Source of the DNA: CAZXEU01 sp964639665
Lineage (GTDB): Bacteria; Bacteroidota; Rhodothermia; Rhodothermales; Bin80
Assembly: GCA_964639665.1 (NCBI GenBank)
Contig: CAZXEU010000117.1
Coordinates: 1-24,308 of the forward strand
Direction of reading: 5' to 3'
DNA: 24,308 nucleotides
Part shown: piece after piece, positions 7,637 to 15,374 of the stretch
How the letters are laid out: each line of letters opens with the position of its first letter
Numbering within the stretch: position 1 is the stretch's first letter
Translations under genes and position numbers: made by a program
Notes under the pieces: generated by a model
Seen by the model: only the letters and a program-made list of their open reading frames with translations
Told to the model about the DNA's origin: nothing
Database searches by the model: none

Positions 7637-9409
7637 ATGAAGAATACTCGTACGACTTCCCTGTGCTTTTCGCTGTTGCCGCTCACCTTTGCGTCCGGCA
7701 ACGCCTCGGCCCAAACGGATGACGTCGAGGCTCGGCCGGAGATAACGGTAACAGACAGCGACATCAATGCCGGCGATATTGTCCGTTGGACGGCTGACAA
7801 CGTCTACGTGCTTGACGGCGCGGTCTTCGTCGAAGACGGAGCCGAGCTGCACATCGAGGCGGGCACCGTAGTCAAGGCCGAGGATGGCCAGAATATAGAC
7901 GCCTCTGCCTTGATCATCGCACGCGGCGGAAGAATCTTCGCCGAAGGCACAGCGACAGAGCCCATCATCTTCACGTCCGTACAGGACGCGATCTCCGGAA
8001 TTGATCTTCTGACGTACGAAGACCGCGGCCTGTGGGGCGGCGTGATCATCCTGGGACACGCCGGTACCAACAATCCCGGTGATGCCACCGGCGAATATCA
8101 GGAAATCGAGGGAGTAAACGAGCTCGTCGCCGAAGGCGACACCCGTTCGCAGTTCGGAGGCTCGAACGATGCAGACAGCTCGGGTATCGTGCGCTACGTA
8201 TCCATCCGGCACACCGGCATCAATGTTGGCGAAAGCGACGGCAACGAGATCCAGGGCCTGACGCTGGGCGGCGTGGGATGCGGCACTACCCTGGAGTACA
8301 TCGAGTCATACGCTTCTGCGGACGACGGCATTGAGCTCTTTGGCGGCACGGTGAACCTTAAGTACTTCGTGTCCGCCTTCAATGCTGATGACGCCGTGGA
8401 CTGGGATCAGGGCTGGCGTGGCAAAGGCCAGTTCTGGTTTGTGCTGCAGGGCACGGACAAGGCCGGTGCAGCGGCGGAGCAGGACGGAGCGGGCGGCGAT
8501 GAGCACTTTCGGCCCTATGCTATCCCCACCATCTACAATGCCACCTATGTTGGTGCGGGCGTGGGCAACCAGCCGGAAGGCGACCGGGCGGAAATGCTCA
8601 TGTTCCGTGACAACACCGGCGGGCATTACCGCAACTCCATTTTCACGGACTTCCAGTCCAGCGAGGGCGGGTTTGCGCTGCAGATCGAGGACAGAGACAA
8701 CACCGGCTCGAGGACTGAGGACAGCAGGCTGCGCTTTGAAAGCGGCGACCTGACGCTGAATAACAACCTCTGGTGGGCTTTCGGAGCAGGTCCCGACCTT
8801 GCGTCCTGGATCAATGTCAGCGGCGAGACTACAGATCCGGCCGCATTCGTAGACCAGATCGTAGCCATATTAGCCGCCGGAGGCAACCTGGCCGAAGATC
8901 CCATGCTGCGAGGCATTGAGCGGGGCACGGAGCCTGGCGGGACGCTTGATCCGCGTCCATCGCCCGGAAGCCCGGCCTTCAGTTCTCCGCGTTCCGAGTA
9001 CACGGATTCCTACTTCACGCCGACCAGCTACATGGGCGCTTTCGGCACCAACAACTGGGCCTATGGTTGGACGGCTCTTGATCACCTGGGCTACCTCGGC
9101 GAAATACCCGTGACTACAATCGAGGCCGGCATCGACGTATTGCCGTATTCCGTCAGTCTTGCGCAGAACTATCCGAATCCGTTCAATCCTGGCACTACCA
9201 TCGAATTCGCTATTGACCGTGCGCAACGCGTTATGCTCGCCGTCTATGACGTGATGGGCCGCCAAGTCGCCCTTCTAGAGGATGGCCATATAGATGCAGG
9301 CACGCACCGCGTCGACTTTGACGCAAGCGCCCTCGCGTCGGGGCTGTACGTCTACCGTCTGCATACGGCTCGTAGTGTTATCTCCCGAAAAATGATGTTG
9401 CTCAATTAG
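7637..9409 (+). CDS. Secreted beta-helix-like surface protein with T9SS sorting domain
   Basis: A 590-residue exported protein. The ATG at 7637 begins a clear Sec signal peptide (about 1-26, ending GNASAQ); the frame continues upstream to 7529 but that stretch looks non-coding. The mature part reads as stacked short beta strands with Gly turns: AGTVVKAEDGQ, then ASALIIARGGRIFAEGTA and PIIFTS, followed by LWGGVIILGHA and later IELFGGTVNLKYF. This pattern is typical of right-handed beta-helix proteins of Bacteroidota. About residues 510-590 are a type A T9SS C-terminal domain (NYPNPFNPGT, YDVMGRQV, LASGLYVYRL), predicting export through T9SS and attachment to the cell surface. It lies 111 bases after the TonB receptor and probably shares its transcript. 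No enzyme motif is visible. A role in ligand capture for the receptor is inference. Confidence 0.88.
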   Translation: MKNTRTTSLCFSLLPLTFASGNASAQTDDVEARPEITVTDSDINAGDIVRWTADNVYVLDGAVFVEDGAELHIEAGTVVKAEDGQNIDASALIIARGGRIFAEGTATEPIIFTSVQDAISGIDLLTYEDRGLWGGVIILGHAGTNNPGDATGEYQEIEGVNELVAEGDTRSQFGGSNDADSSGIVRYVSIRHTGINVGESDGNEIQGLTLGGVGCGTTLEYIESYASADDGIELFGGTVNLKYFVSAFNADDAVDWDQGWRGKGQFWFVLQGTDKAGAAAEQDGAGGDEHFRPYAIPTIYNATYVGAGVGNQPEGDRAEMLMFRDNTGGHYRNSIFTDFQSSEGGFALQIEDRDNTGSRTEDSRLRFESGDLTLNNNLWWAFGAGPDLASWINVSGETTDPAAFVDQIVAILAAGGNLAEDPMLRGIERGTEPGGTLDPRPSPGSPAFSSPRSEYTDSYFTPTSYMGAFGTNNWAYGWTALDHLGYLGEIPVTTIEAGIDVLPYSVSLAQNYPNPFNPGTTIEFAIDRAQRVMLAVYDVMGRQVALLEDGHIDAGTHRVDFDASALASGLYVYRLHTARSVISRKMMLLN

Positions 9410-9508
9410 CAGCAGCCCGTTAACAAACGCTCCGGCACCCTTTCCGCTCCGTTTGCGGATTTACCGCAGCTTCAATGTCAAGCTGGATCACATGATTTAG
9501 AAGCGCCC

Positions 9509-10711
9509 ATGGGACGGCACATTTTTGCCATACGCATCGCAGCACTTGCACTCGTCTTGCTGCTCTTCTTTGTCAGTATCGAGCTGATGGGGGAGTCGTT
9601 CAAGCTGATGGGAAGCGGTGTGGCCGAGGCCCTGCTTCGCACGACGTCCAATCCATTCGTGGGCCTGTTTATCGGCATTCTTGCCACATCGCTCGTGCAG
9701 AGCTCGTCTACCGTTACTTCTATGGTCGTGGGCATTGTCGCGGGCGGGGGCTTGTCTGTAGCCGGGGCTATCCCCATAGTCATGGGCGCCAACGTAGGCA
9801 CGAGCGTCACCAATACAATTGTCTCGCTCGGACATATTTCCCGCAAGGACGAATTTCAGCGTGCCATGGGGGCCGCCACGGTACACGACTTTTTCAACAT
9901 CCTGGCCGTAGTAGTCTTTTTTCCACTTGAACTTCTGACCGGCTTCCTCACCCGCGGCTCGGAAATGCTGACCCGAGGACTTGCCAATGCAGGAGGAGCC
10001 AACTTGCTGGATCCGATAAGTGTCGTAACCGAGCCAGTTGCGGGCTGGGTTGTTGCCATCTCCTCTGGAAACGGCATATTCGTGTTTATAGTCGGCGTCG
10101 TGGTCCTCTTCCTGTCGCTGCGCTACCTGGTTGTGCTGCTTCGTACCATCTTTCTCGGTCGCTCTGAGCAGCTCATCAACAAGTACCTGTTCGGCCCTGT
10201 ACCCATTGCCCTGGCTTTTGGAACGCTGGTTACCGTCATGGTACAGAGCTCATCGATTACGACTTCCATTACTGTCCCGTTGGTTGGCGCGGGTCTTGTT
10301 ACGGTGCACCAGATATTCCCATTCGTACTCGGCGCCAATATCGGTACGACGGTAACGGCCCTGTTGGCCGCCCTCGTGCTCTCGAGCCAGGGTGACATCG
10401 CAGGCTTGGCAGCCCTGCAGGTCGCCTTTGCGCACATGCTCTTCAACGTCCTGGGTGTTGCTGTTATTTTGCCGTTTAGAACACTGCGCGCTTTCCCGGT
10501 GTGGCTCGCCCTAAGGCTGGGATCCATGGTTGTCAGAAGCCGCGCTTACGCCTTCGTCTATATCCTGCTTATCTTCTTCCTGCTTCCACTGCTCATTATA
10601 TTTGCAACGCGTGGCGCGGGCACAACAGATTACGGCAGCAAGAGCCACAATACGGAGGTGTACGAACACGTTGGTCCCGCGTCCGCTGATGATCCCGTGA
10701 ACAGACCCTGA
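9509..10711 (+). CDS. Na/Pi cotransporter family protein
   Basis: Inner-membrane sodium-coupled phosphate carrier of the Na_Pi_cotrans (NptA/SLC34-like) family, 400 residues. The family's inverted repeat is visible: LVQSSSTVTS (Q64-S67) with GANVGT (93-98) in the first half, and MVQSSSITTS (Q246-S249) with GANIGT (275-280) in the second. The two QSSS motifs form the substrate site. Hydrophobic helices fill the chain, and a polar tail follows about residue 375. PhoU starts 6 bases after the stop, the usual pairing in this family, where PhoU is either fused or adjacent. A 99-base gap separates it from the T9SS protein, so it may have its own promoter or read through. Some members export rather than import phosphate, so direction is not certain from sequence. 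Confidence 0.93.
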   Translation: MGRHIFAIRIAALALVLLLFFVSIELMGESFKLMGSGVAEALLRTTSNPFVGLFIGILATSLVQSSSTVTSMVVGIVAGGGLSVAGAIPIVMGANVGTSVTNTIVSLGHISRKDEFQRAMGAATVHDFFNILAVVVFFPLELLTGFLTRGSEMLTRGLANAGGANLLDPISVVTEPVAGWVVAISSGNGIFVFIVGVVVLFLSLRYLVVLLRTIFLGRSEQLINKYLFGPVPIALAFGTLVTVMVQSSSITTSITVPLVGAGLVTVHQIFPFVLGANIGTTVTALLAALVLSSQGDIAGLAALQVAFAHMLFNVLGVAVILPFRTLRAFPVWLALRLGSMVVRSRAYAFVYILLIFFLLPLLIIFATRGAGTTDYGSKSHNTEVYEHVGPASADDPVNRP

Positions 10712-10717
10712 AGCACT

Positions 10718-11380
10718 ATGCCTGATTCGGGTAATGCGTTGCGCAGCGTGTTCGGCCTGGTTGCACGCATGTTCGATATCGTAGACGAGCAGCTGGCCGA
10801 TGCCGTAAACGTGCTGATGAGCGGAGATGAGGCGCTGGCATTGCAGGTGCGCCAGCTGGACAAGGAGGTTGACACCCTTGAGCTTGCAATCGACGCGGAG
10901 TGCGAGCGCATCCTGGGGACATATTCACCTCAGGGAGCGAGCTTGCGCGAGGCGATCGCAGCCATGCGCATGAGCGCGGACCTGGAACGGATGGGAGATC
11001 AGTGCAAAAACGTGGCAACCGGTGCGATCCGTCTGCAGGACTTTGGCTCTTGGCGGTCAGATACGTGCATCGTCGAAATGGCCGATGCGGTGCGGAACAT
11101 GGTTCGCGCCACCAGGGAAGCGCTTGCCAGCGGCGACCGACTGGCCGCCAGAAAGGTAATGGCACTTGACCTGCGCGTAGACAGGGCCTACCGGGAATTG
11201 ATATCCGATATCGTCCGGCTCAGCGAGGCAGATTCCGACAGGGCACAATCGATGATCCACCTGGCATTCATTGGCAAGTCCCTGGAGCGCGTTGCCGATA
11301 ACGCCAAGAGCGTGGCGAAGAGCATTGTCTATTCTGTGGAAGGGGTAGAAATCCGGCATTTGGCCTGGCAGCAGTCGTAG
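10718..11380 (+). CDS. phoU: PhoU domain protein, phosphate transport regulator
   Basis: Cytosolic all-helical regulator of phosphate uptake, 220 residues, the standard length for two PhoU three-helix repeats. The first repeat shows the E/D-x-x-x-D metal-binding style motifs in DKEVDTLELAID and MSADLERMGDQCKN. The second repeats them in DLRVDRAYRELI and GKSLERVADNAKSVA. The gene begins 6 bases after the Na/Pi cotransporter stop, so the two are almost surely co-transcribed. In organisms with an NptA-type transporter next to PhoU, PhoU is thought to restrain the transporter and signalling. No PstSCAB or PhoR/PhoB genes are in the window. Confidence 0.93.
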   Translation: MPDSGNALRSVFGLVARMFDIVDEQLADAVNVLMSGDEALALQVRQLDKEVDTLELAIDAECERILGTYSPQGASLREAIAAMRMSADLERMGDQCKNVATGAIRLQDFGSWRSDTCIVEMADAVRNMVRATREALASGDRLAARKVMALDLRVDRAYRELISDIVRLSEADSDRAQSMIHLAFIGKSLERVADNAKSVAKSIVYSVEGVEIRHLAWQQS

Positions 11381-11491
11381 GGCAGCTGGCAGCCGTCTCC
11401 TGCGAACCGGTTCGGTGCTGCACCCGTCCTCCCCCGCAACGGCAACGCTATTCGGGTCCGACGCAATTCAACGCGCGCGGTAGTCCGGGGT

Positions 11492-12016
11492 CTACCACCA
11501 GCCCCTTCGATCCCTCAGAGACGCAATGTGAGCCACATGATGACGCCCGTGCCAGGCATACGTGGCAAGAAGTCTCTCAAGGGTCAGCGTACCATCTTCC
11601 GGATGTACGAGGGTAAGCTCAAAGTCCCTGGCCTCCATGGACTCAAGCAGCACCTGCCACCTACAATGAAGGGCCCGGACCAGCGATAGCGACAGCTCTA
11701 CCTTAGCCGAACGGGCATCCGCCAGCTGCGCCCAATCCTTCTCCCGGTACGTCTTGATCGGATCTGCATCCCGGGTCAGCGCCCAACGAAAGCGGATATA
11801 GGCATTCACGTGGCTGTCCGCGACATGATGGACTACCTGGCGGACTGTCCAGCCGCCAGGTCGGTATGCTTCATCCAGCTGGGAATCCACAAGCCCCTGA
11901 ACAGCGTCCGAGAGTGCCTCCGGCAGCTCGGCGATCTGCCGGATCCACAACTTGCGCGCATCCGGCCCGGCGGCCTGTGGCCAGGTGAGTCGACCAATGG
12001 GGTAGCGAAGGTCCAT
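11492..12016 (-). CDS. DinB/YfiT family metal-dependent protein (bacillithiol S-transferase-like)
   Basis: A 174-residue four-helix-bundle protein of the DinB_2/YfiT type. The family fingerprint is present: RYPIGRL at the N-terminus, GGWTVRQVVHHVADSH with a metal-binding His (about H64) in helix 2, IKTYREKDWAQLAD, and near the end YAWHGRHHVAHI, which supplies the other two metal His (about H159/H160 and H163). In Bacillus relatives YfiT/BstA transfers bacillithiol to electrophiles. Bacillithiol is also made by many Bacteroidota, so a detoxification role is reasonable but unproven here. It starts 47 bases downstream of the short-chain dehydrogenase on the same strand, so the two may be co-transcribed. 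It is convergent with phoU. Confidence 0.85.
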   Translation of the reverse strand: MDLRYPIGRLTWPQAAGPDARKLWIRQIAELPEALSDAVQGLVDSQLDEAYRPGGWTVRQVVHHVADSHVNAYIRFRWALTRDADPIKTYREKDWAQLADARSAKVELSLSLVRALHCRWQVLLESMEARDFELTLVHPEDGTLTLERLLATYAWHGRHHVAHIASLRDRRGWW

Positions 12017-12063
12017 GGTTCATTCAGGTTGGTTTCGAGGTAAGAACAGCTTGCCAGACCAGT

Positions 12064-12765
12064 CTACAGGTCACCCAGCTGGGGCCGGAGAAGCACTTCT
12101 TCCACCACGGTTCTACTGCCCAGCCTGAATACGTCCACGACGGTATCGGCGATGTCTGTGGCGGCCATGAACCGCTCATCCGGGAGATCTGTACCGTCCC
12201 AGCTCGGCGTCCGGACAGGGCCCGGAAGCAGCGTGGTGACGCGTATGCCGTGCGATTTCAGCTCTTCGCGGACTACGCGTGCCAATCCCAGCAGGCCGTG
12301 CTTCGCCGCGCAATAGGCCGCACCGCCAGCGTAGCCCCGCAGCGAAGCAACCGACGCCATGAAGAATATGTGGCCGCCCTGCTGCCGAATCATGGAATCC
12401 AGGAACGCCCGGGTGACCACGAATGCGCTGGTCAGATTCACAGCCACCTGCGCTCGAAACTTCGCGGCATCGGTATCCGCCAGGCTGCCAGGCGTGAACA
12501 GGCCTGCGTTGTTCACCAAGGCCCGCGGAGCACCGCCCCACTCGAGGATTCGGCCGGCCTGCAAAAGGACGGACTCGTCGTCCGTTACATCGCAAGGACA
12601 CACGAGCGTCTCCGCCCCGAAGGAGTGGCAGCGCTCCGCTACTTCTTCCAGCCGGTGTCCGGTCCGCGCCAGGAGGGCGATCCGGGCGCCCGACTCCTGC
12701 GCAAAGCGCTCCGCAATGGCCTGCCCAATCCCCTGACTGGCGCCTGTTATGACAATCAGCGGCAT
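12064..12765 (-). CDS. Short-chain dehydrogenase/reductase
   Basis: Cytosolic NAD(P)-dependent oxidoreductase of the classical SDR family, 233 residues. Visible motifs are TGASQGIG (7-14, dinucleotide binding), CDV (58-60), NNAG (85-88), the structural N110, catalytic S138, and Y151-x-x-x-K155. The PGPV segment, typical after the active site, follows. The residues after the first beta strand include an Arg (LLARTGHRLEE), which often goes with NADP preference. The closest named type is the 3-oxoacyl-ACP-reductase-like or sepiapterin-reductase-like group, but the substrate cannot be read from sequence. The start codon is divergent from the phosphoribosyltransferase gene, 90 bases apart if the latter begins at 12856. 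Confidence 0.88.
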   Translation of the reverse strand: MPLIVITGASQGIGQAIAERFAQESGARIALLARTGHRLEEVAERCHSFGAETLVCPCDVTDDESVLLQAGRILEWGGAPRALVNNAGLFTPGSLADTDAAKFRAQVAVNLTSAFVVTRAFLDSMIRQQGGHIFFMASVASLRGYAGGAAYCAAKHGLLGLARVVREELKSHGIRVTTLLPGPVRTPSWDGTDLPDERFMAATDIADTVVDVFRLGSRTVVEEVLLRPQLGDL

Positions 12766-12855
12766 GTTGAACGAATGGAAGCGAAGCTGCGTAAGATACG
12801 AGATTCAAACAGCTTCTGGCCCATACTCCCGGGTATCCATGTCTCCGGTATTGGC

Positions 12856-13275
12856 ATGACGATCCCGCTCAGTTTTCAGGAGATCGCCCGAGCCATTCGC
12901 GGCGTGGAAGCGGGTTCGTTCGATCTCGTTGTTGGCATCGGCGGCGGCGGAGCCGTGCCCGCGGCCTTGGCAGCGTATCGCCTCGGCCTTGCGCTGCACA
13001 TGCTCTGGTATAACTATCGCGACGAAGACAACCGGCCGCGCTACGCGCGTCCCCAACTGCGGCCAAGCGGCGACCTGCCGGCCGGCGCCCGGCACGTCCT
13101 GCTGGTGGATGATGTGTCCGTTACCGGCAGGACTCTCGAGGCTGCCCGCCGGCATCTTGCTCCCGTCGCCGCTACCACCATGGTCCTGAAAGGCACCGCG
13201 GACATCGTGCTATTCCCGGAAATCTCGAGCTGCGTGGCATGGCCATGGAATCAGCCAGCTCCCTTGACCGTCTGA
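12856..13275 (+). CDS. Phosphoribosyltransferase family protein
   Basis: A 139-residue type I phosphoribosyltransferase-fold protein. The PRPP-binding loop is clear as VLLVDDVSVTGRT (81-93), with two acidic residues followed by the Thr/Gly-rich turn. The N-terminal half has VVGIGGGGAVPA (25-36), the usual PPi-loop region. The small size and sequence put it with the general 'phosphoribosyltransferase' group rather than a named purine or pyrimidine salvage enzyme. The frame stays open upstream and an ATG at 12775 would add 27 residues. I prefer 12856 because the other start would leave only 9 bases between divergent genes and no room for promoters. The next gene starts 4 bases after its stop, so it probably leads an operon with the aldo/keto reductase. 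Confidence 0.85.
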   Translation: MTIPLSFQEIARAIRGVEAGSFDLVVGIGGGGAVPAALAAYRLGLALHMLWYNYRDEDNRPRYARPQLRPSGDLPAGARHVLLVDDVSVTGRTLEAARRHLAPVAATTMVLKGTADIVLFPEISSCVAWPWNQPAPLTV

Positions 13276-13279
13276 AATC

Positions 13280-14245
13280 ATGGACAGGAGATCTTTTCTG
13301 CAGTGGAGCCTCGCCGCCAGTGTCGGCTTTCCGGTAATCCGCAAACCCGCCCCGGACCGCCTGGGAGACCCCTTGCCAATGCGTGAACTGGGAAGGACAG
13401 GAGTGGCCGTTACCATGCTCGGAGTAGGTGGATGGCATATAGGGCGCATGTCGGACCGGGACGCGCAGGCAACCATAGAAGCCGCACTTGAAGGCGGAGT
13501 ACGGTTTTTCGACTCCGCCGAATCCTACCAGGCCGGAGGAAGTGAACGAACGCTGGGCAGATTCCTCGTGCCCAAGTATCGGGAAGACGTCTTTCTTATG
13601 ACAAAAACCACGGCCTCTGCCGCACGCGGCGCCCGCAGGCACCTGGAGGAGTCTCTGCGCCGCATGGCTACAGACTACCTGGATCTCTGGCAGGTACATG
13701 CCGTCAATGACCCGGCGGACGTCAAGCGCAGGCTTTCTGGCGGCGTGCTCGATGTTGCACTTCAGGCAAAGAGCGAAGGCAAGGTTCGCCACATCGGCTT
13801 TACGGGCCACAGGGATCCTGCCGCCCATCTACAGATGCTCGAGGAAACCGACAGCTTTGAGTGCTGCCAGATGCCGGTCAACGTCGCGGATGCCAGCTAC
13901 CTGAGCTTTTCCCGTCGCGTCCTGCCCAGGCTGGTTGACCGCAACCGGGGCATAATTGCCATGAAGACTCTGGCCAATGGCGGCTTTTTCGGGGGCAGCA
14001 ATCACGGTCAGCACGGCAACAACCCTCGCGTCGTTCCGAACCGGCTGAGTATTGAGGAAGCCTTGCGTTTTGTGTGGTCACTTCCCGTAAGCGTGATCGT
14101 CTCCGGACCGGACAACGTAGAACAGATGCGTGAGAAAATTGCCCTGGCCCGGTCGTTCGAACCCATGCATGAAGACGAGAGGTCCGAGCTGATTGATCGC
14201 GTGGCGGACATGGCCGGGCGCGGCGTTGAATTCTACAAGGCCTGA
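13280..14245 (+). CDS. Aldo/keto reductase with Tat signal peptide
   Basis: NAD(P)H-dependent oxidoreductase of 321 residues. The N-terminus MDRRSFLQW followed by a short hydrophobic stretch is a twin-arginine signal, so the folded enzyme with cofactor is probably exported to the periplasm. The catalytic tetrad is intact: D78 and Y83 in FFDSAESY, K109 in MTKTT and H140 in WQVHAV. A late SVIVSGPDNVEQMREK segment is the usual cofactor-binding end. It lies 4 bases after the phosphoribosyltransferase and 10 bases before the first of two tandem exported proteins, so all four are likely one transcript. The substrate is unknown. Exported aldo/keto reductases with RR-SFL leaders are common in Bacteroidota and Planctomycetota. 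Confidence 0.9.
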   Translation: MDRRSFLQWSLAASVGFPVIRKPAPDRLGDPLPMRELGRTGVAVTMLGVGGWHIGRMSDRDAQATIEAALEGGVRFFDSAESYQAGGSERTLGRFLVPKYREDVFLMTKTTASAARGARRHLEESLRRMATDYLDLWQVHAVNDPADVKRRLSGGVLDVALQAKSEGKVRHIGFTGHRDPAAHLQMLEETDSFECCQMPVNVADASYLSFSRRVLPRLVDRNRGIIAMKTLANGGFFGGSNHGQHGNNPRVVPNRLSIEEALRFVWSLPVSVIVSGPDNVEQMREKIALARSFEPMHEDERSELIDRVADMAGRGVEFYKA

Positions 14246-14255
14246 CAGCACACGC

Positions 14256-15374
14256 ATGTCCAGAATCTGGCTGATTCTCTGCCTGCTCACGCTGGGATCC
14301 ACTGCGGCGCAGGCCCAGGTCGCGGCCCGAATCATAGGCACGGTTACCGATACAACCGGCACTCCGCTGGAGGACATCAATGTCTTTGTAGCGTCCAGCA
14401 TGCAAGGTACCGTGACCGACAGCCGCGGCCAATTCGAGCTCGTCGGCCTTCCGCTCGGATCGCTGCGTCTCTATGTGTCTGCTATTGGATACGAGCCGCA
14501 GCACGAAGACGTGTTCCTGCGAGAGGCGCGGACGCATGTCCATGACTTCGCGCTTGTGCCCGCCACGTACGAAATTGGCGAAATCACGGTTACAGCCGAC
14601 AACCGGCGCTGGCAGCGCCAGTTCGAGCGATTCAAACGCCTGTTTATCGGAGAAACCCCGTTCGCCGACCAGACGACTATCACGAACTCCGGAGTACTGG
14701 ACTTCTCCGCCCAGGGAGGAGAGTTCCGAGCGCAGGCCAGTGAGCCTCTCATCATCGAAAACAAGGCGCTCGGGTACAGACTCACATACTTTCTAAACGA
14801 GTTCGTTGCCGAGCCCACCAGCTGGCGCTGGGACGGCGAGCCCCTCTATGAGCCGCTTGAACCCGAGAGCCCGGAGCAGGCTGCGCTCTGGAATGCCCGG
14901 CGCGACTCCACCTTCTACGGCTCCTTCCGCCATTTCCTGCTCGCGGTCATCAACGATCAGGTTGGTGAACAGGGCTTTGAAATGTACTCCCGCCCGGCTT
15001 CGGGCATGAGCGGGCCGGGCGCCGGCATCGGCGGTGGCGGCAGGCTTTCCGGCAATCAGCGCTTCCCGATCCGTGCGAGTGAAATCCTGAAGCCCGGTGA
15101 AAGCGAGAACGAGCGAATACTGGACTTCGAGGGCTTCATTGACGTGGTGTACACGCGTGAGCTTGAGGAAAGGGCATTCCTGGCCTTGCAGCAGCCACCG
15201 CGTCGCCGTCCCAGGTTTCAGACATCGCCGATCAAGCTCGACAGGGGAGCGACCATCATCGATTTGAAGGGCGATACGCTTGATCCCTACGGCGTAACCT
15301 TCTACGGCGGCTACTTCGGGTACGAACGCATTGCGAATCAACTCCCCAAGGAATACCGGCCGTGGCACGAGTAG
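14256..15374 (+). CDS. Exported carboxypeptidase-regulatory-like domain protein, paralog 1
   Basis: A 372-residue exported protein of unknown function. The ATG at 14256 opens a Sec signal peptide (1-20, ending AAQA). Residues about 25-115 are a CarboxypepD_reg-like beta-sandwich (IIGTVTDTTGTPLEDINVF, VSAIGYEP). The rest is a family-specific region marked by RRWQRQFERFKRLFIGETP, PLIIENKALGYRLTYFLNEF, GSFRHFLLAVI and the C-terminal ERIANQLPKEYRP. The next gene carries the same landmarks in the same order, so the two are tandem duplicates. This copy has a Gly-rich insertion (GPGAGIGGGG) that the other lacks. No catalytic motif or membrane helix is visible; it is expected in the periplasm or at the outer membrane. 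It starts 10 bases after the aldo/keto reductase. Confidence 0.82.
   Translation: MSRIWLILCLLTLGSTAAQAQVAARIIGTVTDTTGTPLEDINVFVASSMQGTVTDSRGQFELVGLPLGSLRLYVSAIGYEPQHEDVFLREARTHVHDFALVPATYEIGEITVTADNRRWQRQFERFKRLFIGETPFADQTTITNSGVLDFSAQGGEFRAQASEPLIIENKALGYRLTYFLNEFVAEPTSWRWDGEPLYEPLEPESPEQAALWNARRDSTFYGSFRHFLLAVINDQVGEQGFEMYSRPASGMSGPGAGIGGGGRLSGNQRFPIRASEILKPGESENERILDFEGFIDVVYTRELEERAFLALQQPPRRRPRFQTSPIKLDRGATIIDLKGDTLDPYGVTFYGGYFGYERIANQLPKEYRPWHE

Noticed and set aside
9421..9464. TAAC and TTAC words upstream of the Na/Pi cotransporter as a second PHO box
   Set aside because: They are 40 bases apart, not a multiple of 11, and no intermediate units are present.
11403..11414. Perfect palindrome CGAACCGGTTCG between phoU and the DinB gene
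   Set aside because: A 12-bp palindrome with no loop or T run is not a terminator, and no regulator site can be named for it.
12250..12855. Upstream extension of the phosphoribosyltransferase frame
   Set aside because: It runs antisense through the short-chain dehydrogenase and is not protein-like; a 139-residue product is complete.
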